Of a DNA stretch of 64,000 bases, positions 24,510-36,345 are shown piece by piece (the first letter of the stretch is position 1; each line of letters begins with the position of its first letter). A model generated the notes under the pieces. It saw nothing but the letters and a program-made list of their open reading frames with translations. It was not told the DNA's origin and searched no databases. The DNA lies in NCBI GenBank assembly GCA_907163375.1, contig CAJQUW010012443.1, positions 29,494-93,493 on the forward strand, read 5' to 3'. The position numbers and the translations under genes are program-made. The DNA comes from Prostheceraeus crozeri (lineage: Eukaryota > Platyhelminthes > Polycladida > Euryleptidae).

Positions 24510-25310
24510 TGAATAACAAAGAGGAAATAAAAAATCATGAATAGCAAAATGTTTATATCTGACTACTGTTCTGTCCGACCTCGATGAAAATCTGCGTAGT
24601 ATAATTCGAGGTTATTATGATTTCGGTGAATGTGGGAGGAACTAAATTTAGAAATTCAAAAAAGCGCATATTAAATGTCCGCCGAATTGCATTGTGCAAA
24701 GCAGCTACTACTTATACTGAAAACTTGCAAAGTGGTTAGAACTGCAAAAATTAGCAAAGTCGATATTCTAAGCATACAAATGAGCTTGAAACGTACGTGT
24801 TGCATCTCATCATGAGAGTGCATTTTGTTAAATCATAACTTGACCCAACTATGTAGCATCAGTAGACTGGTAATTTTTTTTCTAGTACGAATTGCACGTA
24901 TTCCAAACTATATGGTGTCTACCCTGTCTAACAGACTGTTTTATTTTGTTATAATCTCAAATGCATTTGAGTAGGCCTACCCTCTTTAAGAATTGATCAT
25001 CCTTTTTCAAAGGCAATGAGAAAACTCCATTACAAAAATGGAAATCCAAGGATCAAGGTCCTTGTGGAGAACTGTCTATAACAAGCCCCCAGAAGACTTT
25101 CTCGGAGCAGGGTTGAGCTGCCGGACGTAGAGGGTGACGTGGAAGACGATCAAGTGCCTGAGTAAAGACATTTGATAATGTGTGCATATGTGTTCGAATA
25201 AAATCGTTTGTGTGATGGTTTGTTTTTTTCTATTCCGGAATATCGCCTTCTGATTTTCATAGTTGCATAGCTGTGGGTAAGTTGGACTGTGTATTGATTG
25301 AGGTGGACTT
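24510..25310. other. Intergenic; a short C-terminal-like frame near 25.07-25.16 kb
   Basis: A plus frame ending VELPDVEGDVEDDQVPE and a stop at about 25,161, followed by AATAAA about 35 bp later, looks like the acidic end of a protein, but no upstream exon or acceptor could be fixed. Otherwise nothing was seen. Confidence 0.25.
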
Positions 25311-25411
25311 TCGCCAATAAGGACTGATAAAATGTAGCGTAGCGCCAGTGTAGCAGTTGGTGGTGATTAGTAGCAACTACGTAGCGTCGCCGTAGCACTA
25401 CGTGGCATCAA
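25310..25411. repeat. TACGTAGC-rich left flank of the palindrome
   Basis: It contains GTAGCGTAGCGCC, CAACTACGTAGCGTCGCC and GTAGCACTACGTGGC. It is of the same word family as the minisatellite at 7.5-7.9 kb and the right flank at 30,941-31,035. Confidence 0.6.
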
Positions 25412-26648
25412 CCCGGGACGAGCAAACCGAATAATTTTGTTAGAAACTTGCTAGCTGTTTGCTAATTTTGCGAAAAATAGAAATTTTGATAAATTCCTAC
25501 TATGTTTGCTAATTTTGTTAGAGGCCTACCAGTTTCTAAGCAAAATAATAAAATTATAAAAAACTTTTTAATTTTGTTAAATATTTATGAAATATTAGTC
25601 AAATTATCCTAAATGTCAGAACAAAACATTAATTAAATACATGTTTTCAGATAAGATCTGATATGCCATCCAAAACACAGTGTGTTGTCAGGATCATTAA
25701 ACTTTTGATTGACAAGAATCGATGAGAAATTGTCACAAAAGGCATTGATTCACTAATATCTCTCATTGAAGACCTGTGATTCGATGCTTGGTCAAATGAG
25801 CTTGAAAATAAGTTTCAGCACGAATGTAGCAATCAGATCTTGTGTTCGAAATTGTATGTTTTACTTCCATATTGCTTGTATGAATCTTGTGTATTATCTT
25901 TGTGAAAACTACTCGATACGTCATGATATGAGCCTTAAATCGAAGAAACAGTTTAAGTCGTGTGAAATTTCACCGACTCTGAGATCCTATCGAACTGTAG
26001 TAATCGCTTTGAACTTGCTCTAATCGTTCTCAGGAAACGATAGGAATTCCCGTGACGAGAATCCTATATTGGGTGCTATATTTAGAAGTCTGTATAAGGC
26101 GCTCAGAGAGTTGCTATCATTTCCCGATGTTTCACGAGTGTGTCACGAGCATGTTGCACGAGTAATCAGTTTTCATGATTATTTCTAAAGCATTACTTTA
26201 TTCTAATGCATCCCAACCTCTGCAATTATCGAATTTATATTTCTGACCTATTCTGAGAAGGGATTATCATGTCTTCAAGATGGCGAGCCTCCCGACTTCG
26301 AACATTGCAAAGCATTTCTTCGCCGCGCTCTACGTCTATCAGTCAGTTCACGGATTCCTCATGTAGTTTGTGGGTGTGATTCCGCTCGTCGAAGTGAAGA
26401 CTGACGGCGCAGTTTTTCTCTATTCATTGAAGATACTGTAATATGCATGTTGTCATCCTTTGTTTAAGATCATTAGCGTCGAGTGTCCAGATGGAGTGTA
26501 TATGGTGCGTCACTATTATTCAGACATGTGAGTAGCAAATAAATTGTATTTGTAAATCAGGTGTAAAAACAGATTACTTGAAAAAACATTCTAAGCCAAC
26601 CATTCAAATTATTATGTCCTTCAATTACCAAATAAAATGTACATTCAG

Positions 26649-26895
26649 TTAAAGAATTAATCGTTTTGATTCAGCATGATAGGAGATGGAGACTTCGATC
26701 CTTGATGATGAGGCATATTTCCCAAAAAAGGGGTGGTAAATAAACATTAATTTCCTCCATTTCAAAAAAATTGCAAGCGTTCTCCGGATTCTCGAATAGA
26801 ATCCGCAGCGTATGCGGCTGCCTTCCAGTGGGTGTTTCATTCGGGAGCTGGTCGGTACGATGATGATAGTGTGGTCCCTCATGAAATCGTATCAA
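26649..26895 (-). pseudogene. Exon-like fragment inside palindrome arm (mirror at 29,450-29,696)
   Basis: The frame reads QLPNETPTGRQPHTLRILFE, then NPENACNFFEMEEINVYLPP, then LFWEICLI. It has protein-like composition and no internal stop over about 70 codons. It appears once per arm in opposite orientation. A short start context with a good Kozak match (AAGATGGCGAGCCTCCC, near 26,278) encodes MASLPTSNIAKHFFAAL and stops after 28 codons. I do not recognise either piece. Confidence 0.3.
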
Positions 26896-27792
26896 ATCAT
26901 AAGAAAGTTAACTTCCTCTGAAATTCATCAGCATCGAGTATAGAGAGAGAATCCATATTCTATGGACAATCCTCACCATGACAGCGCGCACCGCTTAGCA
27001 ATGTGCACAGCAGTCGTCCCATGCGTCATTGAATCTACTGAAAATCTATTCTTGAGAGAGAAAGGGATACTAAAAAGTAGTCCATCAATGTGGCATTGAA
27101 ACTGTCCAAGATACATGTACATGACTGAAGTGAAGTGGTCGTGCTAAACATCAGGATCACAGGGCTTCTTTGGGACCACACTATTATCACTGTACCAGCT
27201 GGTCGTATGGAAAAAGATTGAATCTTCTTTTAATTCGCTGATTGATACTGTCGATAATGTAGCTTGCGTGCACATCTAAACCGTCGTTTGTCAGGCCTAC
27301 ATGCAGAGTTGGCATATTTTTTTAAATACGAATTTTTGTGGTTTTTTAAATAGGTCAAATGCTTCACTGTATAATTTGGATTTGTGCAAGACATTTGCGG
27401 GTACGTTATTGTTACTGATTTCAGTTAATGGGGAAATTATTTGACATCAAATATCAAATCGGATTTTCTGCTCAACCGGCATATGTTGTCCACCGTGGGA
27501 AAATGTGTTATGGATTAATTCGTGCTGTTGTAAATTATTGGGATGATAAAAGATACTAAGATAGTTAAAAATATCACCTGATTGATTCTTATAATAGAAG
27601 CTCGATCAAAACCTGTGTCATCTTCCTATTTTTCAATTATGCTACATTCTGGCCTATTCCTTCTCTTATGTGCGTCAAATACATTCAATACTTTTTGCAT
27701 CAAAAACTCTATTGTGCATTTCAGACCGCAATATCATTGTCTATCAAAGAGATATCATAAATGGGAACTGATTGAAACTGACCAAACCAGCA

Positions 27793-27847
27793 CAATTGAT
27801 GGTAGAGGAACAATTACGACAGTTCTGTAGGCTGACATCTGCTGATG
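27793..27847 (+). pseudogene. Possible first coding exon fragment in palindrome arm (mirror in the right arm)
   Basis: A start codon opens MVEEQLRQFCRLTSADE and runs straight into a consensus donor GAG|GTGAGT. Nearby, in antisense, two copies of a segment reading LQGLTAEELNAAKAKTFGGS lie near the arm-spacer junction (28,280-28,360 and 28,405-28,470 on the plus strand). These look like bits of a host gene carried by the palindrome. The parent gene is not recognised. Confidence 0.3.
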
Positions 27848-30800
27848 AGGTGAGTCTCTAAATTATGTGATTCTTTGCCACTGCCTCCGAATGTTTTGGT
27901 TTTAGCAGCATTGAGTTTTTCTGCTGTTAATCCTTGGAGCATTTCGTAGCAGGATGACTTCGATCAACAGTTATAATGTATAAATATGTATAAGGACTTC
28001 TTGTCACTGCCTCCGAATGTTTTGGCTTTAGCAGCATTGAGTTCTTCTGCTGTTAATCCTTGGAGCATGTGTAAATATATTGCATTATAATTATAACATG
28101 TATAATTTACACATCATAAAACTTGTGGGTTTGATCTTGACGCATAAAGTGGGTTCGCAGACCGCTCACATTCTATTGATAAAATTACAGTTAACCTACG
28201 CCGTAGCAAAACATTGATGAAATTTACCGTTGATATTAATTGAATATATTGTTGATCGAAGTCATCCTGCTGCGAAATGCTCCAAGGATTAACAGCAGAA
28301 GAACTCAATGCTGCTAAAGCCAAAACATTCGGAGGCAGTGACAAGAAGTCCTTATACATATTTATACATTATAACTGTTGATCGAAGTCATCCTGCTACG
28401 AAATGCTCCAAGGATTAACAGCAGAAAAACTCAATGCTGCTAAAACCAAAACATTCGGAGGCAGTGGCAAAGAATCACATAATTTAGAGACTCACCTCAT
28501 CAGCAGATGTCAGCCTACAGAACTGTCGTAATTGTTCCTCTACCATCAATTGTGCTGGTTTGGTCAGTTTCAATCAGTTCCCATTTATGATATCTCTTTG
28601 ATAGACAATGATATTGCGGTCTGAAATGCACAATAGAGTTTTTGATGCAAAAAGTATTGAATGTATTTGACGCACATAAGAGAAGGAATAGGCCAGAATG
28701 TAGCATAATTGAAAAATAGGAAGATGACACAGGTTTTGATCGAGCTTCTATTATAAGAATCAATCAGGTGATATTTTTAACTATCTTAGTATCTTTTATC
28801 ATCCCAATAATTTACAACAGCACGAATTAATCCATAACACATTTTCCCACGGTGGACAACATATGCCGGTTGAGCAGAAAATCCGATTTGATATTTGATG
28901 TCAAATAATTTCCCCATTAACTGAAATCAGTAACAATAACGTACCCGCAAATGTCTTGCACAAATCCAAATTATACAGTGAAGCATTTGACCTATTTAAA
29001 AAACCACAAAAATTCGTATTTAAAAAAATATGCCAACTCTGCATGTAGGCCTGACAAACGACGGTTTAGATGTGCACGCAAGCTACATTATCGACAGTAT
29101 CAATCAGCGAATTAAAAGAAGATTCAATCTTTTTCCATACGACCAGCTGGTACAGTGATAATAGTGTGGTCCCAAAGAAGCCCTGTGATCCTGATGTTTA
29201 GCACGACCACTTCACTTCAGTCATGTACATGTATCTTGGACAGTTTCAATGCCACATTGATGGACTACTTTTTAGTATCCCTTTCTCTCTCAAGAATAGA
29301 TTTTCAGTAGATTCAATGACGCATGGGACGACTGCTGTGCACATTGCTAAGCGGTGCGCGCTGTCATGGTGAGGATTGTCCATAGAATATGGATTCTCTC
29401 TCTATACTCGATGCTGATGAATTTCAGAGGAAGTTAACTTTCTTATGATTTGATACGATTTCATGAGGGACCACACTATCATCATCGTACCGACCAGCTC
29501 CCGAATGAAACACCCACTGGAAGGCAGCCGCATACGCTGCGGATTCTATTCGAGAATCCGGAGAACGCTTGCAATTTTTTTGAAATGGAGGAAATTAATG
29601 TTTATTTACCACCCCTTTTTTGGGAAATATGCCTCATCATCAAGGATCGAAGTCTCCATCTCCTATCATGCTGAATCAAAACGATTAATTCTTTAACTGA
29701 ATGTACATTTTATTTGGTAATTGAAGGACATAATAATTTGAATGGTTGGCTTAGAATGTTTTTTCAAGTCATCTGTTTTTACACCTGATTTACGAATACA
29801 ATCTATTTGCTACTCACATATGTCTGAATAATAGTGACGCACCATATAGACTCCATCTGGACACTCATATCAACGCTAATGATCTTAAACAAAGGATGAC
29901 AACATGCATATTACAGTATCTTCAATGAATAGAGAAAAACTGCGCCGTCAGTCTTCACTTCGACGAGCGGAATCACACCCACAAACTACATGAGGAATCC
30001 GTGAACTGACTGATAGACGTAGAGCGCGGCGAAGAAATGCTTTGCAATGTTCGAAGTCGGGAGGCTCGCCATCTTGAAGACATGATAATCCCTTCTCAGA
30101 ATAGGTCAGAAATATAAATTCGATAATTGCAGAGGTTGGGATGCATTAGAATAAAGTAATGCTTTAGAAATAATCATGAAAACTGATTACTCGTGCAACA
30201 TGCTCGTGACACACTCGTGAAACATCGGGAAATGATAGCAACTCTCTGAGCGCCTTATACAGACTTCTAAATATAGCACCCAATATAGGATTCTCGTCAC
30301 GGGAATTCCTATCGTTTCCTGAGAACGATTAGAGCAAGTTCAAAGCGATTACTACAGTTCGATAGGATCTCAGAGTCGGTGAAATTTCACACGACTTAAA
30401 CTGTTTCTTCGATTTAAGGCTCATATCATGACGTATCGAGTAGTTTTCACAAAGATAATACACAAGATTCATACAAGCAATATGGAAGTAAAACATACAA
30501 TTTCGAACACAAGATCTGATTGCTACATTCGTGCTGAAACTTATTTTCAAGCTCATTTGACCAAGCATCGAATCACAGGTCTTCAATGAGAGATATTAGT
30601 GAATCAATGCCTTTTGTGACAATTTCTCATCGATTCTTGTCAATCAAAAGTTTAATGATCCTGACAACACACTGCGTTTTGGATGGCATATCAGATCTTA
30701 TCTGAAAACATGTATTTAATTAATGTTTTGTTCTGACATTTAGGATAATTTGACTAATATTTCATAAATATTTAACAAAATTAAAAAGTTTTTTATAATT

Positions 30801-30940
30801 TTATTATTTTGCTTAGAAACTGGTAGGCCTCTAACAAAATTAGCAAACATAGTAGGAATTTATCAAAATTTCTATTTTTCACAAAATTAGCAAACAGCTA
30901 GCAAGTTTCTAACAAAATTATTCGGTTTGCTCGTCCCGGG

Positions 30941-31861
30941 TAGCACCATGCTACGTAGCAGGAACGTACCGGCCTATGCCGCCATTTTTATTGGTTTCAG
31001 CTACTCCCCCGCTACGTAGCAGATGCGTACTTTGTTAGCCGGGCAACATTTGGATTGATGCTGAGTGCGGTGCTGTCGAGCATCTTTGTAATTCTACTTA
31101 ATTTTCTGCAGTGAGGTGTGGGTAGGTGTGTTTTTAAAAATTGGAGATTCGATACCCTGTTGGACAGGGTTTTCTATGACTTGATGGGATGATCGGGGCT
31201 TCTTGTAGCTTTGGTTAGGCTGTTATATTTCGTTTTCTGAAAGAAAGCGCATGAGATTCGTTTTGTTTTAGTCTCTCGCATGGCTGCATTTGTTTAGGTG
31301 GTAAAAAAATTATGAGTCGAAAATGTTTCCGGCTCTCAATTGTGCGACTACAAATTTAGAGAGTATTTGAGAATCTAGGCCTATTTTGCTAGCTGTTGTC
31401 GATGTATGTAAAAGTCAATATCTCAAGATCTTCTAATATTGAAATGATTTCATGACATGACTTTGAATGACGAAATTCTTCCATACCTCATTACACGAAA
31501 GAAATTGAAACCCTCAAATCAACCCACTATAATTTTGTTGTTGGACCTTTCTTCGTCACAGCATTGCCACTTTTCAAAGGAAAAATTTTCAAAAAACAGC
31601 TTGCAAATGTGCCCTTCTCACAAATAGTTTACTATACTGACAATAGAATTGAGGATCAAAAGCCATTTTTCTATTTTAAAGTTATATTTGCTGTAATTTC
31701 TCCGATATTTTAAGTTTCTATAACTTTCTCGACGATCATTCACAGATTTATCAACCTCTTGAGGATAGAAATTTTCGCATTTGTATCAGTGAATTTCCAT
31801 ATTTTCAAATTTCGGGCACTGTTGATACTTCTTTGTGAAACGCAATTCCTCTGCAGACTGC
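30941..31861. other. Right flank of palindrome with TACGTAGC words; then no gene
   Basis: CTACGTAGC occurs twice in the first 80 bp after the palindrome, then ordinary AT-rich sequence runs up to the piggyBac end. No exon was seen. Confidence 0.5.
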
Positions 31862-31865
31862 TTAA

Positions 31866-34565
31866 CCGTTCGTGTATGTTCTCAAAAATACTAGCTAGTT
31901 TACGTTGTGGGGTAGAATTCTACCCCAAAGACATTGTAGAATTATTGTCGTAATTTGTCTGTAAGTTATATCTTATACATCGCTTGCAAAGATATTTGGC
32001 ACCTATAGGCATATGATTTGCCCTGCTGAGACTCTAGTTTTGATTCTATCTCTTCATAATTGATAAATTGGGGCCTACATGTAGACAAGGGGGCATCTTG
32101 TAATAGTCATGAGCATGTCTTTTGTAGGTAATTATGACTTCATTTTATAAACTGCCAATTCCTATCAATTAGAACGAGTTCTTTTATTTCTTGATGTTTA
32201 CTTCCATCATACCGGCTACTGTAAATCATACAAAAGTTTCGAAATCTTAATCTGCATAATCGTGTAAGTTTACATGTAGAGTAGAGGGACGTAAAAATTA
32301 ATTAAGTTGAGTCTTTCAGACAATCTGAATTGAATTACAAATGAAGATCACTGACACAGATGACTAATTGTCATTAATGCGATAAGCATGGTGTGTGCTC
32401 TACTTGTATGTAACAACAAATGTAACATAATATACCACTAACGAATGCCTGTATGGCTACAGTTTTCACAGATCACAATTTGATGCCGTGCGCAGATGAA
32501 TCTGTGGCATTGCAAACATAATTGTCTTGTTTTGCTGTCATTAGATCCCGAATTCCAAATTTCGACAAGCACTCCCTGATGTCAAGACGTAGTCGCGGGT
32601 TTTCAATACGCCTTTGCATAGGGGTCGACATAATTCATATGCCAGCTCCTTTTTGAATTCATAGTGATCTTCCATTGAATTGGACTGACTTGTCATCATT
32701 TTATGAGCGCAGATAACACTAACGTCAACCAAGTTCATGGCAACTGCATGTGGCCACCTCCTGCACTTCCTCTTTGACCTGTATGTGCGTACAAGCTTGT
32801 CCAGATTGTCGACACCTCCTTTTGTTTCGTTATAGGTCTTCACTATATCAGGCTTTCCATCTTCCCGAGTGTTGTTCGTTTGAGGTCCGATGTGCATGGA
32901 TGACAGCAGCAAAACTGGACGCCTTTGCTTGTCCCAAAATGAGCAGAGAGTCATGTCGGGGGTGTAGTAGTGATGGGTGTCTCCCTTGACACGTTCTGAC
33001 AAGCATTTGGATCTGGCAGGAAGTACTCGGTTGTTTTGTCTCACAGTACCAACATACGTTGTGTTGTGATCTAATAACTCCTGCAGTAGACCTTCGCTGG
33101 TGAAGAAATTATCGGCAGTCACATTTCTTCCTCGATCCAAATAATCTTCAACCAAGCCCATGACAATGGCATGAGCTGATGGTCTAGATTCTTGCTCACT
33201 CAGTGTCCCTTTACCGATGTAAACAATGCATTTCAGTGGAATTGTTGTCTCCGAGTCAACACACCAAAAAATCTTGATGCCAAATTTTCCTGGCTTGGAT
33301 GGAATATACTGCCGAAACTGGACTCGACCGTGGAACTCAACTAACATCTCGTCAGCACACAGGAACGGTCCTGGATTGTACACTGACTTCAGAGTTGCAT
33401 TGAAAGTTTCGACAACACTGCGAACTGGAGTCAATCTGTCGGTAGTATCACGGCGTCTGCTATCATCAAAACGTAAAGCTTTCTTGAGTTGAAGAAATCG
33501 CTCACAACTCATGGTTGCCCTGAAGCAAAGATGTCCGTCTCGATGTGTCCACAATTCACGTTAAGTCACGGTGATGAGCCTTGAAAACTCCTGCTAGCAA
33601 ATGAAGTCCTATGAATGCCAGAATCTCGGCTTTATCTGTGCGTCTCCACTTTCCGTTTCGTGCAAATCTACGCAAGCTTGTGTTCGTGTGAATTACTGCT
33701 GTATCTATAAAATCATGCATCATTACAAGAAAAGCTTCCGTTCTAGATGCAGGATGCAGGCCAGTTGAGAAACCAGGCCGAGAAATATTACACATATTCC
33801 GTCTGGGACAACGACCTTGAGAAGCAATGTCAGAATTTTCAGTCCACTTCGACTATCGGTAGCTGCAGTGCATGACTATTGAAGGATTCTCAGAGATCTG
33901 AATGTATAATAGCATAGGCCTTCATTCGACAAAGCTTTGTCAAGGACAAACTGGCCTAAAATAATTAGAAGCTCAAATCTCATCTAGGAGGCTATTCAAT
34001 CAGATACGGAGTGGATTCAATACTGTAAAAATCACGTGATTGATATAACTAAAGAGATTTGGCACGCTTACAATGATATCATGATCGCCTAGTTATGTGA
34101 AAGTTGATTGTAAACCCTGTATATAAAGCCTGTGACGTGTAGGCCTATAGGCCTATACTTACCATTCTATTAGGTATTTCCTGTGAAAAAGGTTGAAAGA
34201 TGAAAGAAATTCAGATAAATCAAATGATTTCGAATCGAATTTCGAAATTAAATCGAATGTTTTCGATGATCGAAATAGAAAAACAGAAGTACAATGAAAC
34301 AAAAAGTTTTTTCATCAACAGATCAATGATATTTTTGACAAATAATTGTTGGGGTAGAATTCTACCCCAGAACATAAGTAACTGTGATTCTGGAAATATC
34401 CGATGAAGTACAATATAATTTCTAATCAAGAATGCAGCGTCTAAAATTGACCCTATCTAACAAAAAAAGTCATAGAGTATCAATGATCAAATGTGCGTAA
34501 TAAAAAAATTACGCTTGTCTGAAAACGGCTGGGGTAGAATTCTACCCCACAACGTAAACGAACGG
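31866..34565 (-). mobile_element. piggyBac DNA transposon, 2,700 bp
   Basis: TTAA lies at 31,862-31,865 and at 34,566-34,569. The element starts CCGTTCG and ends CGAACGG. At the right the terminus reads inward CCGTTCGTTTACGTTGTGGG and then the 20-bp palindrome TGGGGTAGAATTCTACCCCA. At the left the same sequence is split by about 27 extra bases after CCGTTCG. A third copy of the palindrome lies near 34,352-34,371. TTAA targets and a DDD transposase define the superfamily. Confidence 0.93.
32445..33870 (-). pseudogene. piggyBac transposase, lightly damaged
   Basis: The N-terminal part includes RNMCNISRPGFSTGLHPASR and LAFIGLHLLAGVFKAHHRDL. One extra base near 33,560 shifts the frame into the 337-codon main block. 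The three catalytic aspartates lie in FLCADEMLVEFHGRVQF, NVTADNFFTSEGLL and GGVDNLDKLVRTYRSKR. IPSKPGKFGIKIFW is also typical. A stop near 32,541 is followed, in another frame, by CHRFICARHQIVICENC, the cysteine-histidine C-terminal domain that binds the ends. So the catalytic core is intact and two frame disruptions separate the outer parts. The enzyme cuts and pastes at TTAA. As written it is probably inactive. Confidence 0.92.
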
Positions 34566-34583
34566 TTAATAATACTGATTAGG

Positions 34584-34691
34584 CAGTCGAAATTAACAGC
34601 GTTTCACAAAACCAAATATTAAGCAGTGTGTGGGACTAATATAAACCACTGCTTAATATGTCGCTTTGTGAAGCGCTGCTAATTTCGACTG
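34584..34691. repeat. Small hairpin repeat next to piggyBac
   Basis: CAGTCGAAATTAACAGCG pairs with CGCTGCTAATTTCGACTG, and GTTTCACAAA pairs with TTTGTGAAGC. The loop holds TTAAGCAGTG and its near mirror CACTGCTTAA. It is about 108 bp long. Confidence 0.7.
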
Positions 34692-34817
34692 TTTAAATCA
34701 CTGCTTTAAATTTATTTTATGAAACGCAAAACATTTTCAACACTGATATAGAGCACTAATTTATTTAATGAAATGGGCCCCAGAATGCTGACTGCCTCAA
34801 ACAAAAAATAGATAAAA

Positions 34818-35030
34818 TCCCTATCAACCAGAGCGGTCGCCGCGACCGCCATGGTCAGTCGCCTAAAGGTCGCCCTCAGCGTCGCCGGGGATTCCTATTT
34901 GTCCACCGCCCTGACTGCCTGGGGCGGTCGCCTTAAGAGCCGGGGCGCAGTCGCCCGGAGGTCTAACAGCGGTCGCCTAGCAGATGAGGTGCGGTCGCCT
35001 GTAGGTAGCTGCGGTCGCCGATTCTACCGA
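34818..35030. repeat. GTCGCC cluster, GC-rich
   Basis: It opens with CCCTATCAACCAGAGCGGTC. Nine GTCGCC words lie in about 200 bp (mostly GCGGTCGCC or CAGTCGCC). The stretch is strikingly GC-rich against an AT-rich background. CCCTATCAACCA also appears, inverted, at 58,143-58,154 beside another GTCGCC pair, so both loci probably carry ends of one repeat family. Confidence 0.7.
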
Positions 35031-35362
35031 TTTGCCCCTACCCTTCAGTTGGAATTTCCCATTGCGCTATTAATTAGTAAAACACTAGCTATCTCCCTAA
35101 GATGCAGGTGCTTCAGTATTGCTCCACTGAAAACCATAAGCTTCCTAGCTATGAGGAGTAGTAGAAATAAAACGAAATTACACAGAATACGATATTTTGC
35201 AATACACCTGCACCGATTCAATGAAAATTTAATGTGCACACATGAAAATTGTATTTATAAGCACTGAAGATACAAAAGTACAACTTAACGATCGAAAAAT
35301 ACAATTGTTCTATGGAGGTTACAAAATGTTCTATGAAAGGCATCGAAAGACATATGTAGTAC

Positions 35363-35504
35363 AATCTAAATAACAGGAACTTTCTTAATAACATTGAAAT
35401 TTGATGACTCCAAATTGTCAGAAAAAAGCATCGATTTTCCAGTTAAAATTTCAACAGAAACATGCGGGTTTGATGTTGTTAATAAAGTTCCTGCTATTTA
35501 GATT
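35363..35504. repeat. Small hairpin repeat
   Basis: AATCTAAATAACAGGAACTT pairs with AAGTTCCTGCTATTTAGATT. The arms are about 30 bp and the loop about 80 bp. Confidence 0.75.
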
Positions 35505-35603
35505 ATATGCACAATAACAGCTACACAGATAACCAGGATATAACACCAAATACAAGAGATGAAAAATTGAGTCACCTATTGAGAAAAGGGGCATCAGGCA
35601 CAA

Positions 35604-35882
35604 TTACTCAGCTGCAGGGGAGCGTTGGTGGCTCCTTCCATCAGATCTATCTTTTGCGTGCTTTAGTACGCTCTGCAAAGAGGCCTCTATTTCCTTCTCA
35701 GTCACATGAGATCTAGAAAGTTTGATACCGCACGATAAATTCGGGAATTCTTGAATGGAAATTTGTTGTTCCTGCCGTGAAATGAATACTTCTTCGAAAT
35801 ATCCGCAGCCAAAATCCTTCAAAATATTCGACGGCATAAATTGTTTAGTCCGCTGCCGCCGATCAGTGAGAACTGCTTTGCC
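35604..35882 (-). CDS. Orphan terminal exon candidate
   Basis: A good acceptor (TTTATTTTTCAG) precedes about 35,882 on the minus strand. The frame then reads KAVLTDRRQRTKQFMPSNIL, then KDFGCGYFEEVFISRQEQQI, then IKLSRSHVTEKEIEASLQSV, and stops at 35,604. It is hydrophilic and likely helical at the end, with no domain I can name. Exon candidates at 38.7-38.8 and 39.5-39.6 kb lie upstream on the same strand and could belong to one gene, but the splice phases do not match directly, so at least one exon would be missing. It could be host or transposon in origin. Confidence 0.35.
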   Translation of the reverse strand, partial: GKAVLTDRRQRTKQFMPSNILKDFGCGYFEEVFISRQEQQISIQEFPNLSCGIKLSRSHVTEKEIEASLQSVLKHAKDRSDGRSHQRSPAAE

Positions 35883-36196
35883 TGAAAAATAAAGCTGCTT
35901 TTAAAATGGTGAAGTTTCTCCACGTACGTCAGTACATTTCCACTTCATTGTGGTGTACCTAAATCAAACAGAGCAAATAATTTCAAAACGATGTGAGTGG
36001 CTTTGTGATTCCAGTAAATCATTTGTGTCTGCAAAAGTCATTTAAATGATTCAGTTAATAATCAGGTCGTGGGTAGCACCGCTCTTTTAATGCCGACAAT
36101 CATTGAGTGATGCAAATGACAGTGACAGCTTCTGCCTTCATTTTGAATTGAAAATCTCACGTGTGCCTAATATTGAAAGTAGTCAACTAGTCATCC

Positions 36197-36345
36197 AGGT
36201 CAATATAAACCTTAATTATGCATTAATTAAGCAAGTCTACATAAAGTTCGACGTAGAAACACTGTTTAGACCCCAGGTCAATATAAACCTTAATTATGCA
36301 TAAAAGCAAGTCTGCATCAAGTTCGATGTAGAAACACTGTTTAGA
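36197..36345. repeat. Tandem duplication, two copies of about 75 bp
   Basis: CCAGGTCAATATAAACCTTA opens both copies, and CACTGTTTAGACC closes both. The second copy lacks a few bases after ATTATGCAT. Confidence 0.85.

Larger units (their letters stand above)
25412..30940. mobile_element. Giant palindromic element, 2.66-kb inverted arms
   Basis: The left end is CCCGGGACGAGCAAACCG and the right end is its exact mirror. Arms run 25,412-28,068 and 28,277-30,940 about a spacer of about 208 bp. Differences between arms are few (single bases near 25,470 and 25,680, and a small cluster near 26,480-26,510), so the duplication is young or is kept uniform by gene conversion. No transposase frame was found, and the flanks show no target duplication. 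The arms contain exon-like fragments. The family is unknown. It could be a non-autonomous transposon with capture, or a plain inverted segmental duplication. Confidence 0.85.

Noticed and set aside
27582-28763. Identical 82-codon frames at 27,582-27,830 and 28,515-28,763
   Set aside because: Mirror copies in the palindrome arms; the shorter frame MVEEQLRQFC in another phase, with a donor, is the better reading of this stretch.
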